Source: Pempheris klunzingeri (Eukaryota; Chordata; Actinopteri; Acropomatiformes; Pempheridae). Taken from it: a DNA stretch of 64,000 nt. Under the pieces are notes generated by a model. The model made no database searches. It saw only the letters and a program-made list of their open reading frames with translations, and was not told the origin of the DNA. Position numbers and translations under genes: made by a program. The stretch spans positions 16,126,543 to 16,190,542 of the forward strand of contig NC_092012.1 in NCBI RefSeq assembly GCF_042242105.1. The letters run 5' to 3'. Below are positions 1 through 10,690 of the stretch, piece after piece (the first letter of the stretch is position 1; each line of letters begins with the position of its first letter).

Positions 1-222
1 CTGCCAAAACAGCTTTTATGATGAATACTGTTTATTTCACTTTTGATTCGAGAATAAGTTGGATCACCGATTTGTGATCATGTATTGATTCGGTCGTTTC
101 TCCGCCAGTAGGTGGCGTCGTGGTGTTTAATGACATTTTTACGACAAATTAATGAAACGACGAAGAAGAAGCTGGAGTTTAACGGTCTGCGCGCGCATAC
201 GACTCTGTAATCTTGAGGTAAA
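1..222 (+). promoter_or_regulatory. sltm: SLTM 5' flank and 5'UTR
   Basis: Contains the presumed promoter and leader of SLTM. There is no TATA box near the start; a GCGCGC stretch (190-196) and CpG-containing sequence lie just upstream of the ATG. The transcription start cannot be placed from sequence alone. Confidence 0.4.
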
Positions 223-1720
223 ATGGCGACGGGTGCCATTTCCACGGAGTGTAAGAAAATATCAGAATTAAGAGTTGTTGACCTCAAATCTGAGCTCAAA
301 CGAAGGAATTTGGACACGACTGGCGTAAAGAGTGTACTTCTATCAAGACTGCGACAGGTAACTTAAAAAAACAAGCTAATTTGTGCAAGAAATGGTGACT
401 GCGCTGGGGAATGCGATGCAGAGGCAGCGTTAGCTACGGCTAATGTTAGCTAGTGTTGTGAGCTGTCCTGCTAGGCTAAGGGAATCCACCGTAGTCAGGT
501 TTTAAACCGTTTAAACGACCGCTGGGTCAGTCTAGCTTTTAGCCGTGTAACTACACCTGAAGGAAACTGCTACACATACACCTACCAGTGTGAGTGAAGT
601 GTTGGCTGCACGGGTTTGAAGGACTGTGTCGGGGGAAGTGATACTGTTGTGTTAAAGTTGCAAGTGTTATTGAATGTTAAACATTAGCGCTCAGTCAAAG
701 GAAGGTCATAAAACTGTGGCTCTAAACAGTGATAGGGCTCCCTGAATATTTAACGATGTCACCACTTGGCGTCAGTGCCTACAGTACAACCTTAGTAATA
801 GGTTGCACGGGATTGACTGTAGCTTTATTGTTAACTGCGTGGAGGACCACGCACATTTAAGTGTGGGTAGAAGTGAAAGTTCAGCACATTCATCTGTGTG
901 TCGACATCAATTTGTTTGATCGATCACAATGAACTAACGTCATGTGACATCCATAGCATGACTTTATATTTTCCATGTTACATTAAGTGTTTTCAGTTCA
1001 GGACATAACGTGTCTGGATGGATGGAGGTAGAAACTCATTCGACTGGCGATACATTTTGAGGTTAAAAAATAATAATTCGTACGTTGTTAAAGCAGAATC
1101 AGAATCAGATTGATGAGAAACTTGTAATGACTTTGTATTTGCAATTTAGCATTATTATATAGCCATTATCTTTAGATACAAGGGTATTATATTGAGATAC
1201 TAAATCATTATTTTGATAGAGTTTCTAAGTATAATCACATACAGGTTATTTTTTTCCACCATATCGGCAGAAATAGGTTTCCATAGGATGCATCCATAAA
1301 GATTTTGCAGCCTTAGGAGAAGATAGCAATAATACAGAGTGCCAGCCATAAACAATGTTTATATATACATGGGGACTCTGGATTATTAAAAAATAAGTGC
1401 CCTTATCTTCAGTCTTAAAGTGCACTTAACATACCACAAACAATGGCAAAAGAATCAGTATTGACTTTAGTTACTGACAGCGTGAGTCTGCACATTGTCC
1501 TTCATAGCATAAAAAACAAGCCTTTTTTCATGGGTCTCACAGCTCAGTCTGTGTTTAGGCAGATGAGTTTTGCAGTAGACTAGACAATTGGTGGCAAAAG
1601 TAACAAGCATGAATAACAAGGATATTGTGTGTTGCAGGGGAAAATTAAATTTTTTTATTAAATTCTTAAATTTCTTTAAAGGCTCTTGAGGATGAAGATG
1701 GTGACCCAGAAAACATTCAA
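223..1720 (+). other. sltm: SAP DNA-binding domain of SLTM (exons 1-2)
   Basis: Exon 1 (223-357) plus the start of exon 2 (from 1682) encode a helix-extended loop-helix with the typical SAP pattern: [15 protein letters not shown], then a turn containing TGVK, then LLSRLRQALED. In SAF-A/B proteins this fold binds AT-rich matrix-attachment DNA. The phase-0 junction after RLRQ falls inside the second helix. Confidence 0.88.
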
Positions 1721-4700
1721 ATCCAGCTTTCGGCGGATGCATCAACTCGGAAAGTTGGAAAAGCTAAAGGTAAACTTGCTTTTGATTTTATCAAATGCGC
1801 CAGGTTGACCAAGCAGAAATGTTTGTTTTTTCATTTTGATTTGTCAATCTTTATTTCAACTTTCAGGAAAAAAAGTGGATTCAGATGCGGACACCACAGG
1901 GGAAGAGGATGTGCTTTCCAAGGTGACTGTGGCATACATTTGCGTTCTATTGCGTGTTGCTTTTTTTTTTTTGCCATTCCCTTTAAAAGTGTAGATATTG
2001 ATATTAGAATTAGAATTTCTCAATAATCATAATAATCAGAACAATCATTGTGCATAATCAGTCAGCAGTGAGTGTGAGCTAATCACCATAATGGGAGCTG
2101 TTTTCATGGTCTGTGTTAAGGCAAACCTGCATTTATTTAAAAGTTTGGCTCACCAAGGAACAGCACACAAACATCTGTCTGTTCCAGTGGCTGCCAAGAA
2201 GAGAGAGTCTGAAAAGTATAAAAAAGATGAATGACAGGAAGCAGCTAAGATACTTTTAAGATTTACCATGCTTAGAAGTATTCTTTGCAAACTTCTCCAA
2301 GTAATTCAGACCTTTTTCAATCCCAGTGAACACTATAAATGAGTGCAAAACCACAAACTTGCTTCACACGCGGCTTCATAACAATAATGGCCTACGTTTA
2401 TAAGGAAAGCCACTGAAATATGAATATTACTTAAATACTAGTTATCTGCATGCATAGTTATAACCACTATTTGTAGCTGTGCCTATTGCATAAGAATATT
2501 TGTCAGCTCACCTCAGTATTTTCTTTTCTAGGAAATGGAGGGGTACGAATCAGAAAAAGGTATGTATGCTGGTACACTGATGCCCACGTCTAACGTTAGA
2601 TTGTTTCTTTTTTACAGCTGAAACAAATGATTAGAAACTCCTGGTAGAATGCATAACCTACATCTAGTGGTATGTCGTGCTTCTGCTGGCTACTGCACTA
2701 TCTAGGTGACAGTGCACTAAAAGGAGCACCAAGGGCGTGATTAATGAAGACCTTTCTGAAGACTATTTTTTTGATGAAAATGAATAACTGGATGTGGGTG
2801 GCCTTGACCCAGGTGCCCAATTTCCTTGAACAACTCAAAATATTTTATAGAAAAGTTCTGTTTGCCTCAGTGGATTTCCATTTCCTCTTGCATTCAACCT
2901 CCTACTTTCCCCAGTGAAACGAAGAGTGAAGGTTCACAAAGAAGCAGACATTTTGTTATGTCCAGTGACTTGGAAGAAGCAACTTGTAGAAATCGAGGAT
3001 CATTACATACACATTCCTGTTGCCATTTTGATTTACACCACTGAGGAACAGACCAGTCGACAAGTACACTGGGTAGGCTTGAATATTTGACTCCCTTTAC
3101 CACAGGAATCAAGACGCCATATTACAGGTTTTGTCAGGTGAGACAGCCTGTGAATGTGGTCGGGATTTGGGTAGCTCAAGAGACCTTGTGTCAGGAGACA
3201 ACTGAAAGAACAAGAGACTTCATACAGGAATCATTCATGAACATCCACGAAAAGTGCACACATTCCTGCCACCATGATGTGGGCAGTGAAGAGATCTGAC
3301 ATACAGGATGGACTTGCAAGGACAGACTGTCACCAAAGGGACACTGTATGTATGCAGTTGTGCACAGTTACCTGGACATGTTACAGCAGTTTGGATTTGA
3401 TGATGAATGCTAATTTACAGAGTGTTCTGAAGTCTGCTCATAAGACATTGATGAGATTGATTGAAGAAATATTGGAAGACATTGAAGATATCCTAAAACC
3501 CAGATGACTTCCCATGGACTGATCAACTGGAGATGCATTTTGAATAATGGAAGAGACAGAAGGATGAACTTTGGCACAAAATTCCCACCTGGAGAACTGA
3601 CACACATTGTAGGAAGCATCTGGAATTGCACGTTCAGTTTGAATTAGGACTCAAGTGCTTTACATGTGTCAAGAAATGAAGAGCACTGGTGCATCCCCAT
3701 TTTCAGTGAAGATTGTGTGTTTTGTGTCTTCCTGTGGTGTCTACGCCCTCGATGACCATTAACACTAAATGTGCTTTCTATTTTACTTTTAGGTCAAGTA
3801 ACAATCGAGATGTCCATGTTAAAAGTTGTGTTTGCCATGTTTATCCTTATTAAATCCCTCAGATGTAACTGATACAGATGATGGTACTCGTGAAAATTCT
3901 AAGCCTGCACCCTGTGAGGACAGCCTCGCTCAGCCAGAGGCTGAGGTCCTGGCTGAGGCTGAACCCGAGTCAGAAGCTGTGGCGGCTGAGGCTGATTCAG
4001 AGCCTGAGGCAGAGGCGGATGCCGAGAGTGAGCCAGAGGCCGATGCAGATGCCGAGACAGAGGTGGATGAGGATGCTGACCCAGAGATGGATGGGGAGGC
4101 TGAGCCAGAGGCGCAGACCGAACTGGCTGAGATGGATGCTGAAACCATGAATTCCTCTAAAGAAGCTGAGGACGATCACCTATCTGTCTCAATCCCAAAT
4201 GAAGATGCCATCACCCTTGATGTTGATGGTGACGACCTCCTGGAAACAGGTAAACATGTGAAACTTCCAGATCCAGAGGCCGAGAAGGGCACTGATGAGC
4301 CAGAGGCCTCTGCTGAGACGGGCCCAGATGATGACATGAAGGTGGAAGAGACGGAGGGCCACAAAGATGGTAAGAAAGACGATGGATCCAGGGGTGAGCC
4401 CACGAAGAAAGACAGCAGGGAGGCCTTGAAGAAAGCTGAAACGGGAGATAAAGAAAAGGATTCTGGGAAGAAAGGCCCCTCCACTACTGGGGCATCAGGT
4501 CAAGCAAAGAGGTTTGTCTTTCTATGTCAGTTCTTTGATACTTCTACCAAGTCCAGCTCACTAAGAACGCAACATTGTGGGTAGCCTCAAGATTTTTTTT
4601 TGCCATAAGGGAAATGTTCACTGATGTACCTAATCCTGCCATTTACTACTTTGATTTGTTTTTCTGAAGTTGGTTATATTGTGACATAAACCAGGAGCAC

Positions 4701-7700
4701 AGAAAACACCTCTTATTTTGTTACTTTGACGTTTCCAGAAGTTTTAAAGGCATTTCCAGTTTCTACACAAGGCATTGTAAAAGAGCGTTAGACCCCGTGA
4801 TGGCAGTGGTATTTTTTTTTTTTCCTTTTTGGTCAAATGATTCGCTGTGAAGTTGAACAAACCACCGAAGATTTCATTGGTCCAGGGAATAAATTGGCTG
4901 ACAACCTGACCCATCTCACCTCTGGAAAAGCAATGAAGCCTTTGAGACATTGGTTCAAATCTACGCCTTGCCTACAGGATATTTTTTCTTGAAAAGTACA
5001 AAATATTGTGTTTTATTCCACTAGATGTATGCCTCTCATTTTACACCAGGGTTTTATTTACCTTCACTCATTTTCTGTTTGTTGTTGCAACATTTGCTTT
5101 GTAGCTCTTCAAGAGACAGAGATGGAAAAGCTTCAAAAGATGAAAAGGGTAAGAAATATGTCCAAGTGTTAAAAGCCAGGGAACCACTGTTCATTCAACA
5201 TTATGCATTATTTTGTATATCCAGTGACTGGAATGTGTCAGTGGAATGTTTTTTTTTGTATATTAAAACACCCTAATCAGGAGCAGTCAGCAGTAGCAGC
5301 AACAGCAGCTCCTCTCGTAACATATGGGTGAGCGGCCTGTCTTCAAACACCAAAGCAGCTGATCTAAAGAACCTATTTGGCAAATATGGGAAGGTAAATA
5401 CCGTGTACAATTTTTCTAGAATTAGTTGTTAGTTACTTTGAATGTTGCCTCAAAATATCACTTTAAATTTATGCTCAGTTTTGTAGAAAAATATTGAAAT
5501 TAAATGTTGTTGTCCACAGGTTCTAAGTGCCAAGGTGGTTACAAATGCTCGCAGTCCTGGTTCAAAGTGTTACGGCTTGGTGACGATGTCCTCCAGCACA
5601 GAGGTGACACGATGTGTCTCGCACCTTGACTGTACGGAGCTCCATGGGCAGCAGATATATGTTGAAAGGGTAAGTGAGAGAGCAGATCAGCAAAATTGTC
5701 TTTGGAGGGACCCTGATTGGTGTAATGCCACCTTTTCATTTACGGGAATATTGTTAGTCTTTGTCATTCAAATTTCACTGCTGCTCCTTTTCAGGCCAAA
5801 AATGATCCATTCAAGAAAGAGGGCTCAAAGAAGGAAGCAGACGACAAAGCAAGTTCCAGTAAATCCAATGATAAGCGCAGTTCTACAGGGATAAAATTGA
5901 CTAACAAGTAGGTGACAGAAAAAGTTGAAAAGTTAAACCTTGATTGAGGGCACATTTAACATTTTGTTCTCATTCTGTGTAGAGCACAGCCATCTTACAA
6001 AAAAGACGACAAGAAGTTGGATAAACTTTCAGAGAAGGACAAAGATTTATCCAAGAAACAGGACGTCAAAAGTGGAAAGTCTGAGTCAGTTTCATCAAAC
6101 TCGGGACAAGATTCTTCAAAGAAGGACGACAGAAAGCATGGCCGTAGGTTCAACCCCTTTTCTCTTATGTAATTTAGAGAATTTGATTGAGTTGATCAAT
6201 AAGCATGTCTGTTCTTTGTGATTGTATATATTTTCTTTTTCTGTAGGAACAAAGAGCCCAGGCAAGATGCCGATGATGCATCATGCCAAAGGAGATTCTA
6301 ATTTCAACAAAATGAGGCCTTTCCGAAGGGGAAGGTATTTTGATAAAGTAAGACAGTGTATTTCTTTCTAATTTAATTTTGAAAGCATATCTTAGATTTG
6401 TGATTATTGAATGTGAAATGTGGTTCTGCTTTTTGATTTTGTTTTTTTTTTCTTTTTCCAGCCCTTCATCAATATGAATGTTCAGAGGCGGCCGAAATGG
6501 TTAATTCCTCCTGAAGAGGTACATAACTGTTGATACAATGAACGTGTAGCTTAGTATTTGCACAAATCACTTATTTATTTAAACTTGAAATGTATTTTTT
6601 ACCCTCTCAGTTGGAGATGATGAAAGACAAACAGCGACCTTTTGCTAACAAGGTGGAAGACAAAGACATCCTGCCTTTTGAGAAGATGAAGGAGCAGAGG
6701 ATGCGTGAACGGATGGCTCGTGTGGAGCGAGTCCGTAGAGCCGTAGAGTTGCGCAGGTAGTTGGCGTGGCCAGTAGTTCACGCACATTTGGTAGATTTTA
6801 TACGATTTTAAAAGTGTTGCATGCATTATTTATTTATTATCCTTCATTTTTAAGATAAGCAGTGTTTTGTTTTTTTCAAGGCGTCGTGAACTTGCTGAAC
6901 GAGAACGTCGGGAGCGCGAGCGTGTCCGTCTGGAACGTGAAGAACGGGAGAACCTGCTCCGGGAACGGCAGAGACTGGAGATGGAAAGACAAAAACTGGA
7001 AAGGGAGCGCTTGGAGAGGGAGAGGCTTGAGAGAGAGAGAATCCGTATAGAGCAGGTACAGCATGAACAGATTCAAAGATACATTTTCACAGACATTTGA
7101 CTGTTTTCAGACTTCTGAAAGCTGAGATTAATTAATCTCTGAGATAGACAAACGGTCCTGGTTGTAGTCCTGGATTTTAGGTATGCAGCAGGAAATGGTG
7201 AATGTAGTTATTAGTCCGTAATTGGCTTATTCTTTACCACTTGTTTTTAAATGTGTCCGCATGTTTTTTTTAAAAAGTTGATAAAGCCACTCCAATGTCC
7301 ACATTTCTCAGTCTCTTTCTAACCGTCTCTTTCAGGAACGGCGGAAAGAAGCAGAGCGCATGGCACGTGAACGTGAGGAGCTGCGGAGGCAGCAGGAGCA
7401 GCTCCGTTATGAGCAAGAAAAGAGAAATAACCTCAAAAGAGGCCGTGAAGTGGAACACGGGTATATACACTGTTTGAATTTTAGTACCTCCGCAGTTTCG
7501 TGGTGTTGTGATTATGACCAAATGGTTGGATATTTAGAGTTGTTGTTCTTTTTGAGAAATGTTGCCTATGAACTGCTAATCGACCAGGAACTTTTGCCAT
7601 GATTTCCAACCAAAGTGAACTTATGTAACTAACAGGCTTATTGAAAGGGAAATGGAGAAAGCTGCCAAAAACACCTGTTTAGGGCCAAATGTTGGTCAAA

Positions 7701-10091
7701 ATTGGTGTTGGTGGATGGATGAGATATCCATCTTTTTCCTGAAATTTGTTTGCCAAAAAAAGTCACCACTTTGTGTCAGATATCTTGATTTAAGTCATAC
7801 TGTGGATTGTTTTTGGGCTACCCAGTTAGACTACACATTGACGTCCATCTTCTTTTACCTGTTCTGTCTGAATAATAAGTTGTTAGTTCCTCGCTCCTTT
7901 AGTTCCTTGGTATCAAATTAACTCAAATCTATCAGGCAGTGTATCTATCGAGAAACTGAAATACTTTCTCTGAATACTGACCATGGTTATGATCAGTTGT
8001 CATTTTTACTTCACCATATTACATTGTTTTCGTCTTGCATCATCACTGAGAAGTGATAACCATAAGTGTTGCTATCCAAACTCATGACTCATGAGGTAAA
8101 ACTGTATTTAATGTTTCAGTCGTAGAGACGATCCCTACTGGAATGGCAACAAGAAGATGCAGTCTGATTCTGATGTACGTTTGAATCAAGGCTCAAACTA
8201 CAACCGACCGCAGAACCGCTTCTCAAACTTCAGTCCCAGAGAGAGGGGTCGCTTTCCAGAGGCTGCTGCCGAGCAGCCCAATACATATGACAGGTACACG
8301 TTTAAATTATTGTAATTGAGGCACTCATACATTGTGGCAACATTATTGTTGATATGACCTTCTTCACAGAAGCCACTTTGACATACCACATAGGAAGAGC
8401 ATGTGTGTAAATACTAAAAAACAAAGATGGCTGACTTCCATTTTGCTGCTTCAGCTCAGGGTTATTGTGCTCTGTCTGTTTTTGCAATGAGAGAACCCCT
8501 CTCACCAGTCCAGGCTAGAACCAACCTTGTTGGATTGTCCAGTCAGTAGTGTGGTACTATTGCTTGTATTCTCTTTTGGTCCACAGTACTTAGTTAATTT
8601 GTTAGGCCAGGAATACAGAGCCTGTTTTATGCTGCTGCTTTTTACTGCGTGACTAATCCCAATTTGGTCTATGTTTAGACGGAACCGGTTTGACGGTGAG
8701 CCAGAGGTAAAGAAGAACCGCCCTGCTCCTCACAGAGAGGGCTCTGGCTTCGACCGCTACCCCAAGAACTTTGAAACTGTCCGCAGAGCTGAGCCACCTC
8801 CTCCTCCACGCACCGAACTCAGGGACACCGACCGCAGGGATAGAGATGAGCGACGGCCGGTGTCCATGCACGATCGCCCTATGGGAGCCAGAGCTACGAT
8901 GCCTGGCATGTCGCACAACCGCTCGCCCAGAGATGGAGGGCATGGATGGAAAAATGACGGCAGTATGAACTCCAACAAGGGTGATATACGGTAAGAAAAT
9001 GCACTTTTGGAACACAAAGCTTATTAAATTGACTGTTTTTCCCAATAAGTAAAATCTAATTTCTTTGAGCAGAGGACCTATGCGCATGCGTCCAGAGCGA
9101 TCAGGCAGAGATGGTCCAGGCCATGCACTTAGGGGAGGCTCTACGTCAAGCCGTGGAAGGAGCAGCTTTAATGATCGAGATGGAGGAAGACCCATGGTGA
9201 TAAATGATCAGGTCAGTTTACCTTCTGACCAAGTCCTCCTGTACAGGATATTGAACTGAGGATATCGACAAGTCATGCAAGAATATTGTTTTTGTTAAAG
9301 TAAAAATCTCAGCTAGTGCTTAAACAAGTAATTCCACATCTACACACTCACACACCTCTGCACAGAAGTAGCGGCCACTGCTCCACAAAAAGCCATAGCT
9401 GAAAGTGTGGCACTCCTCTTCCTCGCTGTCATCTTCTCACAGATTCGCTGGCTTCCATTGCACATTAACTTATAAATGAAACCAGAAACGCTGACTTCAG
9501 TGGCCTCCACGTTAACAACAATCCTAAGCAGCCTCAGATGTAGAAATTAGTGTGCCAATTTCACTGGAAATGTTAGTCCAGTCTTCCAAATATCTTCAAG
9601 GTTTTGGTTTTTCACTTGTAAAAGTAGTCGTAATTTACAGCGTTCAGAGTTTTTAACAGGTAAGTGTCAGAAGGAGCACTTGATAGCAGACTGGTTCCTG
9701 ACTCCAAATCCCATCTCTGTCTCTGCAGCCATTCACCTCTGGCCGCCAGGTGGTGGTGGAACGCCACAGCAGAGAGCAGGGACTGAGGAAGGAGTGGCAT
9801 GGCGGAGCAAACTCCCAGGGCGGGGGCTTCGCTGATAATCGCAGGATGGGAGACACCCGCAGCAGCTTGATGTCTCCTTCCAGGTGAACCACATTTACAG
9901 ACAAATGGTGACACAGCCAAAACAGTACGACCTCGGTTCTCAGCCGTCTCACATTTGGGCTCCGTTTCTTTTTCTGCAGTCACTCTTCGTCTGGATTGAA
10001 CAGGATTGTACAGATCACCAACAACTCCATTCCCAGTGGTGGCAACGTGGGCGGATTCAAGCCCTATAAAGGAGCGCCGCGGCAGTACTAA
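223..10091 (+). CDS. sltm: SAFB-like transcription modulator (20 coding exons, 1010 aa)
   Basis: Nuclear SAFB-family protein; the family binds scaffold/matrix-attachment DNA and RNA and generally represses transcription. Coding exons: 223-357, 1682-1769, 1867-1922, 2532-2559, 3863-4511, 5105-5148, 5281-5393, 5520-5669, 5795-5907, 5983-6143, 6247-6347, 6462-6518, 6611-6756, 6881-7055, 7336-7460, 8120-8293, 8679-8990, 9073-9211, 9729-9883, 9980-10091. They sum to 3033 nt and every junction keeps frame with GT-AG ends. Domain order: SAP (about residues 10-50), acidic E/A/D/P-rich region, RRM (about 347-421), K/S/D-rich linker, long Arg/Glu helical region (about 586-710), Arg/Gly-rich tail. The start is the first ATG in frame with the SAP domain and sits in a good context (AAAATGG). 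The segments around [10 protein letters not shown] and the RRM match SLTM rather than SAFB/SAFB2 as I remember them, and the MINDY2-ADAM10 neighbours agree. The human protein is about 1034 aa. The exon 5 donor (GTTTGT) is weak and the 28-nt exon 4 is the least certain. Confidence 0.93.
358..1681 (+). other. sltm: SLTM intron 1
   Basis: GT-AG intron with the donor GTAACT after RLRQ and an acceptor preceded by a T-rich tract. CpG-containing sequence fades into AT-rich DNA within the first few hundred bases. I recognise no gene or repeat family. An open frame of about 92 codons on the minus strand near the 3' end crosses exon 2 and is a shadow. Confidence 0.7.
2560..3862 (+). other. sltm: SLTM intron 4
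   Basis: 1.3-kb intron before the large acidic exon. Its middle (about 2890-3680) is purine-rich and less AT-biased than the other SLTM introns, with several short open frames on + (for example 3274-3507). None joins the SLTM frame through good splice sites and none resembles a family I know. Confidence 0.55.
3926..4152 (+). repeat. sltm: Low-complexity acidic Glu/Ala/Pro/Asp repeat inside SLTM exon 5
   Basis: In-frame, imprecise repeats of units such as [21 protein letters not shown] and EADADAE. The DNA is a GAGGCTGA/GCCGAG-type repeat of roughly 6-12 bp, and it also keeps the other frames open (an Arg/Gln-rich one on + and a Ser/Ala-rich one on -), which are shadows. Acidic stretches occupy the same place in human SLTM, but with different sequence. 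Length variation between individuals or species is likely. Confidence 0.8.
5281..5669 (+). other. sltm: RRM domain of SLTM (exons 7-8)
   Basis: RNP2-like IWVSGL (about residues 348-353) lies in exon 7. The RNP1-like strand around KCYGLVTM (about 387-394) lies in exon 8, and the domain ends near [11 protein letters not shown]. The joined sequence closely follows the SAFB/SLTM RRM, which binds RNA. The exons meet in phase 0 after FGKYGK. Confidence 0.92.
6611..7460 (+). other. sltm: Arg/Glu-rich coiled-coil region of SLTM (exons 13-15)
   Basis: Exon 13 starts the helix after [11 protein letters not shown]. Exons 14 and 15 are almost entirely Arg/Glu/Leu (units such as ERERLERER and [13 protein letters not shown]). 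This is the SAFB-family R/E domain, involved in protein-protein interactions and assembly. The exons join in phases 2 and 0. Confidence 0.88.
7461..8119 (+). other. sltm: SLTM intron 15
   Basis: Unremarkable 0.66-kb GT-AG intron between the coiled-coil exon and the exon starting RRDDPYW. The open frame at 7652-7921 has no support as coding sequence. Confidence 0.6.
9212..9728 (+). other. sltm: SLTM intron 18
   Basis: 0.5-kb GT-AG intron ending in CTCTGCAG. A short ACAC-rich patch lies near 9340-9360. Nothing else recognised. Confidence 0.6.
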
Positions 10092-10690
10092 CCGCAACCA
10101 AATTTAAAGCACCTGAAGATTTGAGGACTTGTCTGAACTCTTTATTTTTAGAATATCAATCGTCGTAGGTGGCGCATTTGTAGCCACGAGGTTGATAACA
10201 CTATTTTATTTTGTAGACTTGTTTACCTCAGTGTAGGGTTTTCCTGACAGTTCTGCTGTTACCATTAAAGAACCCTGTGCACATGTTTTACTGATATTTA
10301 GGAAGACATTGTACAGCCATAGGTCTTTGTAACAAGTTTTCAAGTGATATTACCAACCTCTCCTTTAATTGAGTGTCGTATGTACATTTTCAATAGCCCA
10401 GTGTCACACTCAGTTTTCCTGTGTAATATGTCTTATTTTACTGTATTATAGAGATCAATGTGACAGGGAGCATTCACTCGGTTGGATGTTTCTCTATGGA
10501 AGTGGATGACATGACTAATGTTTTTGGAAAAGTCATACTTGGTGTGGATGTCCTATTTTGTAAAGATTGGTTGGATTTGCTAAAACAATGTCAAACTACA
10601 CACTAGCCTGCATTGTAGCAAAATACCTGGCATAGGCTAATGACATTCAGGCCCATTTCTCAGAAATAAAAACTGACTTTCAACTCTGTT
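10092..10690 (+). other. sltm: SLTM proximal 3'UTR
   Basis: Non-coding sequence between the SLTM stop and the first canonical poly(A) signal at 10665-10670. T-rich, with an ATTAAA variant at about 10264. Confidence 0.6.
10665..10670 (+). terminator. sltm: Poly(A) signal AATAAA, SLTM proximal
   Basis: Canonical hexamer 574 nt after the SLTM stop codon. Later ATTAAA variants near 11202 and 11498 could serve longer isoforms. Confidence 0.5.

Noticed and set aside
6862..7050. 62-codon Trp/Gly-rich frame in SLTM exon 14
   Set aside because: Frame shadow of the Arg/Glu repeat; the in-frame reading joins cleanly to exons 13 and 15.
8653..9195. 180-codon open frame on the minus strand
   Set aside because: It is antisense to SLTM exons 17-18, whose Arg/Pro-rich codons keep the opposite frame open; no protein-family signature.
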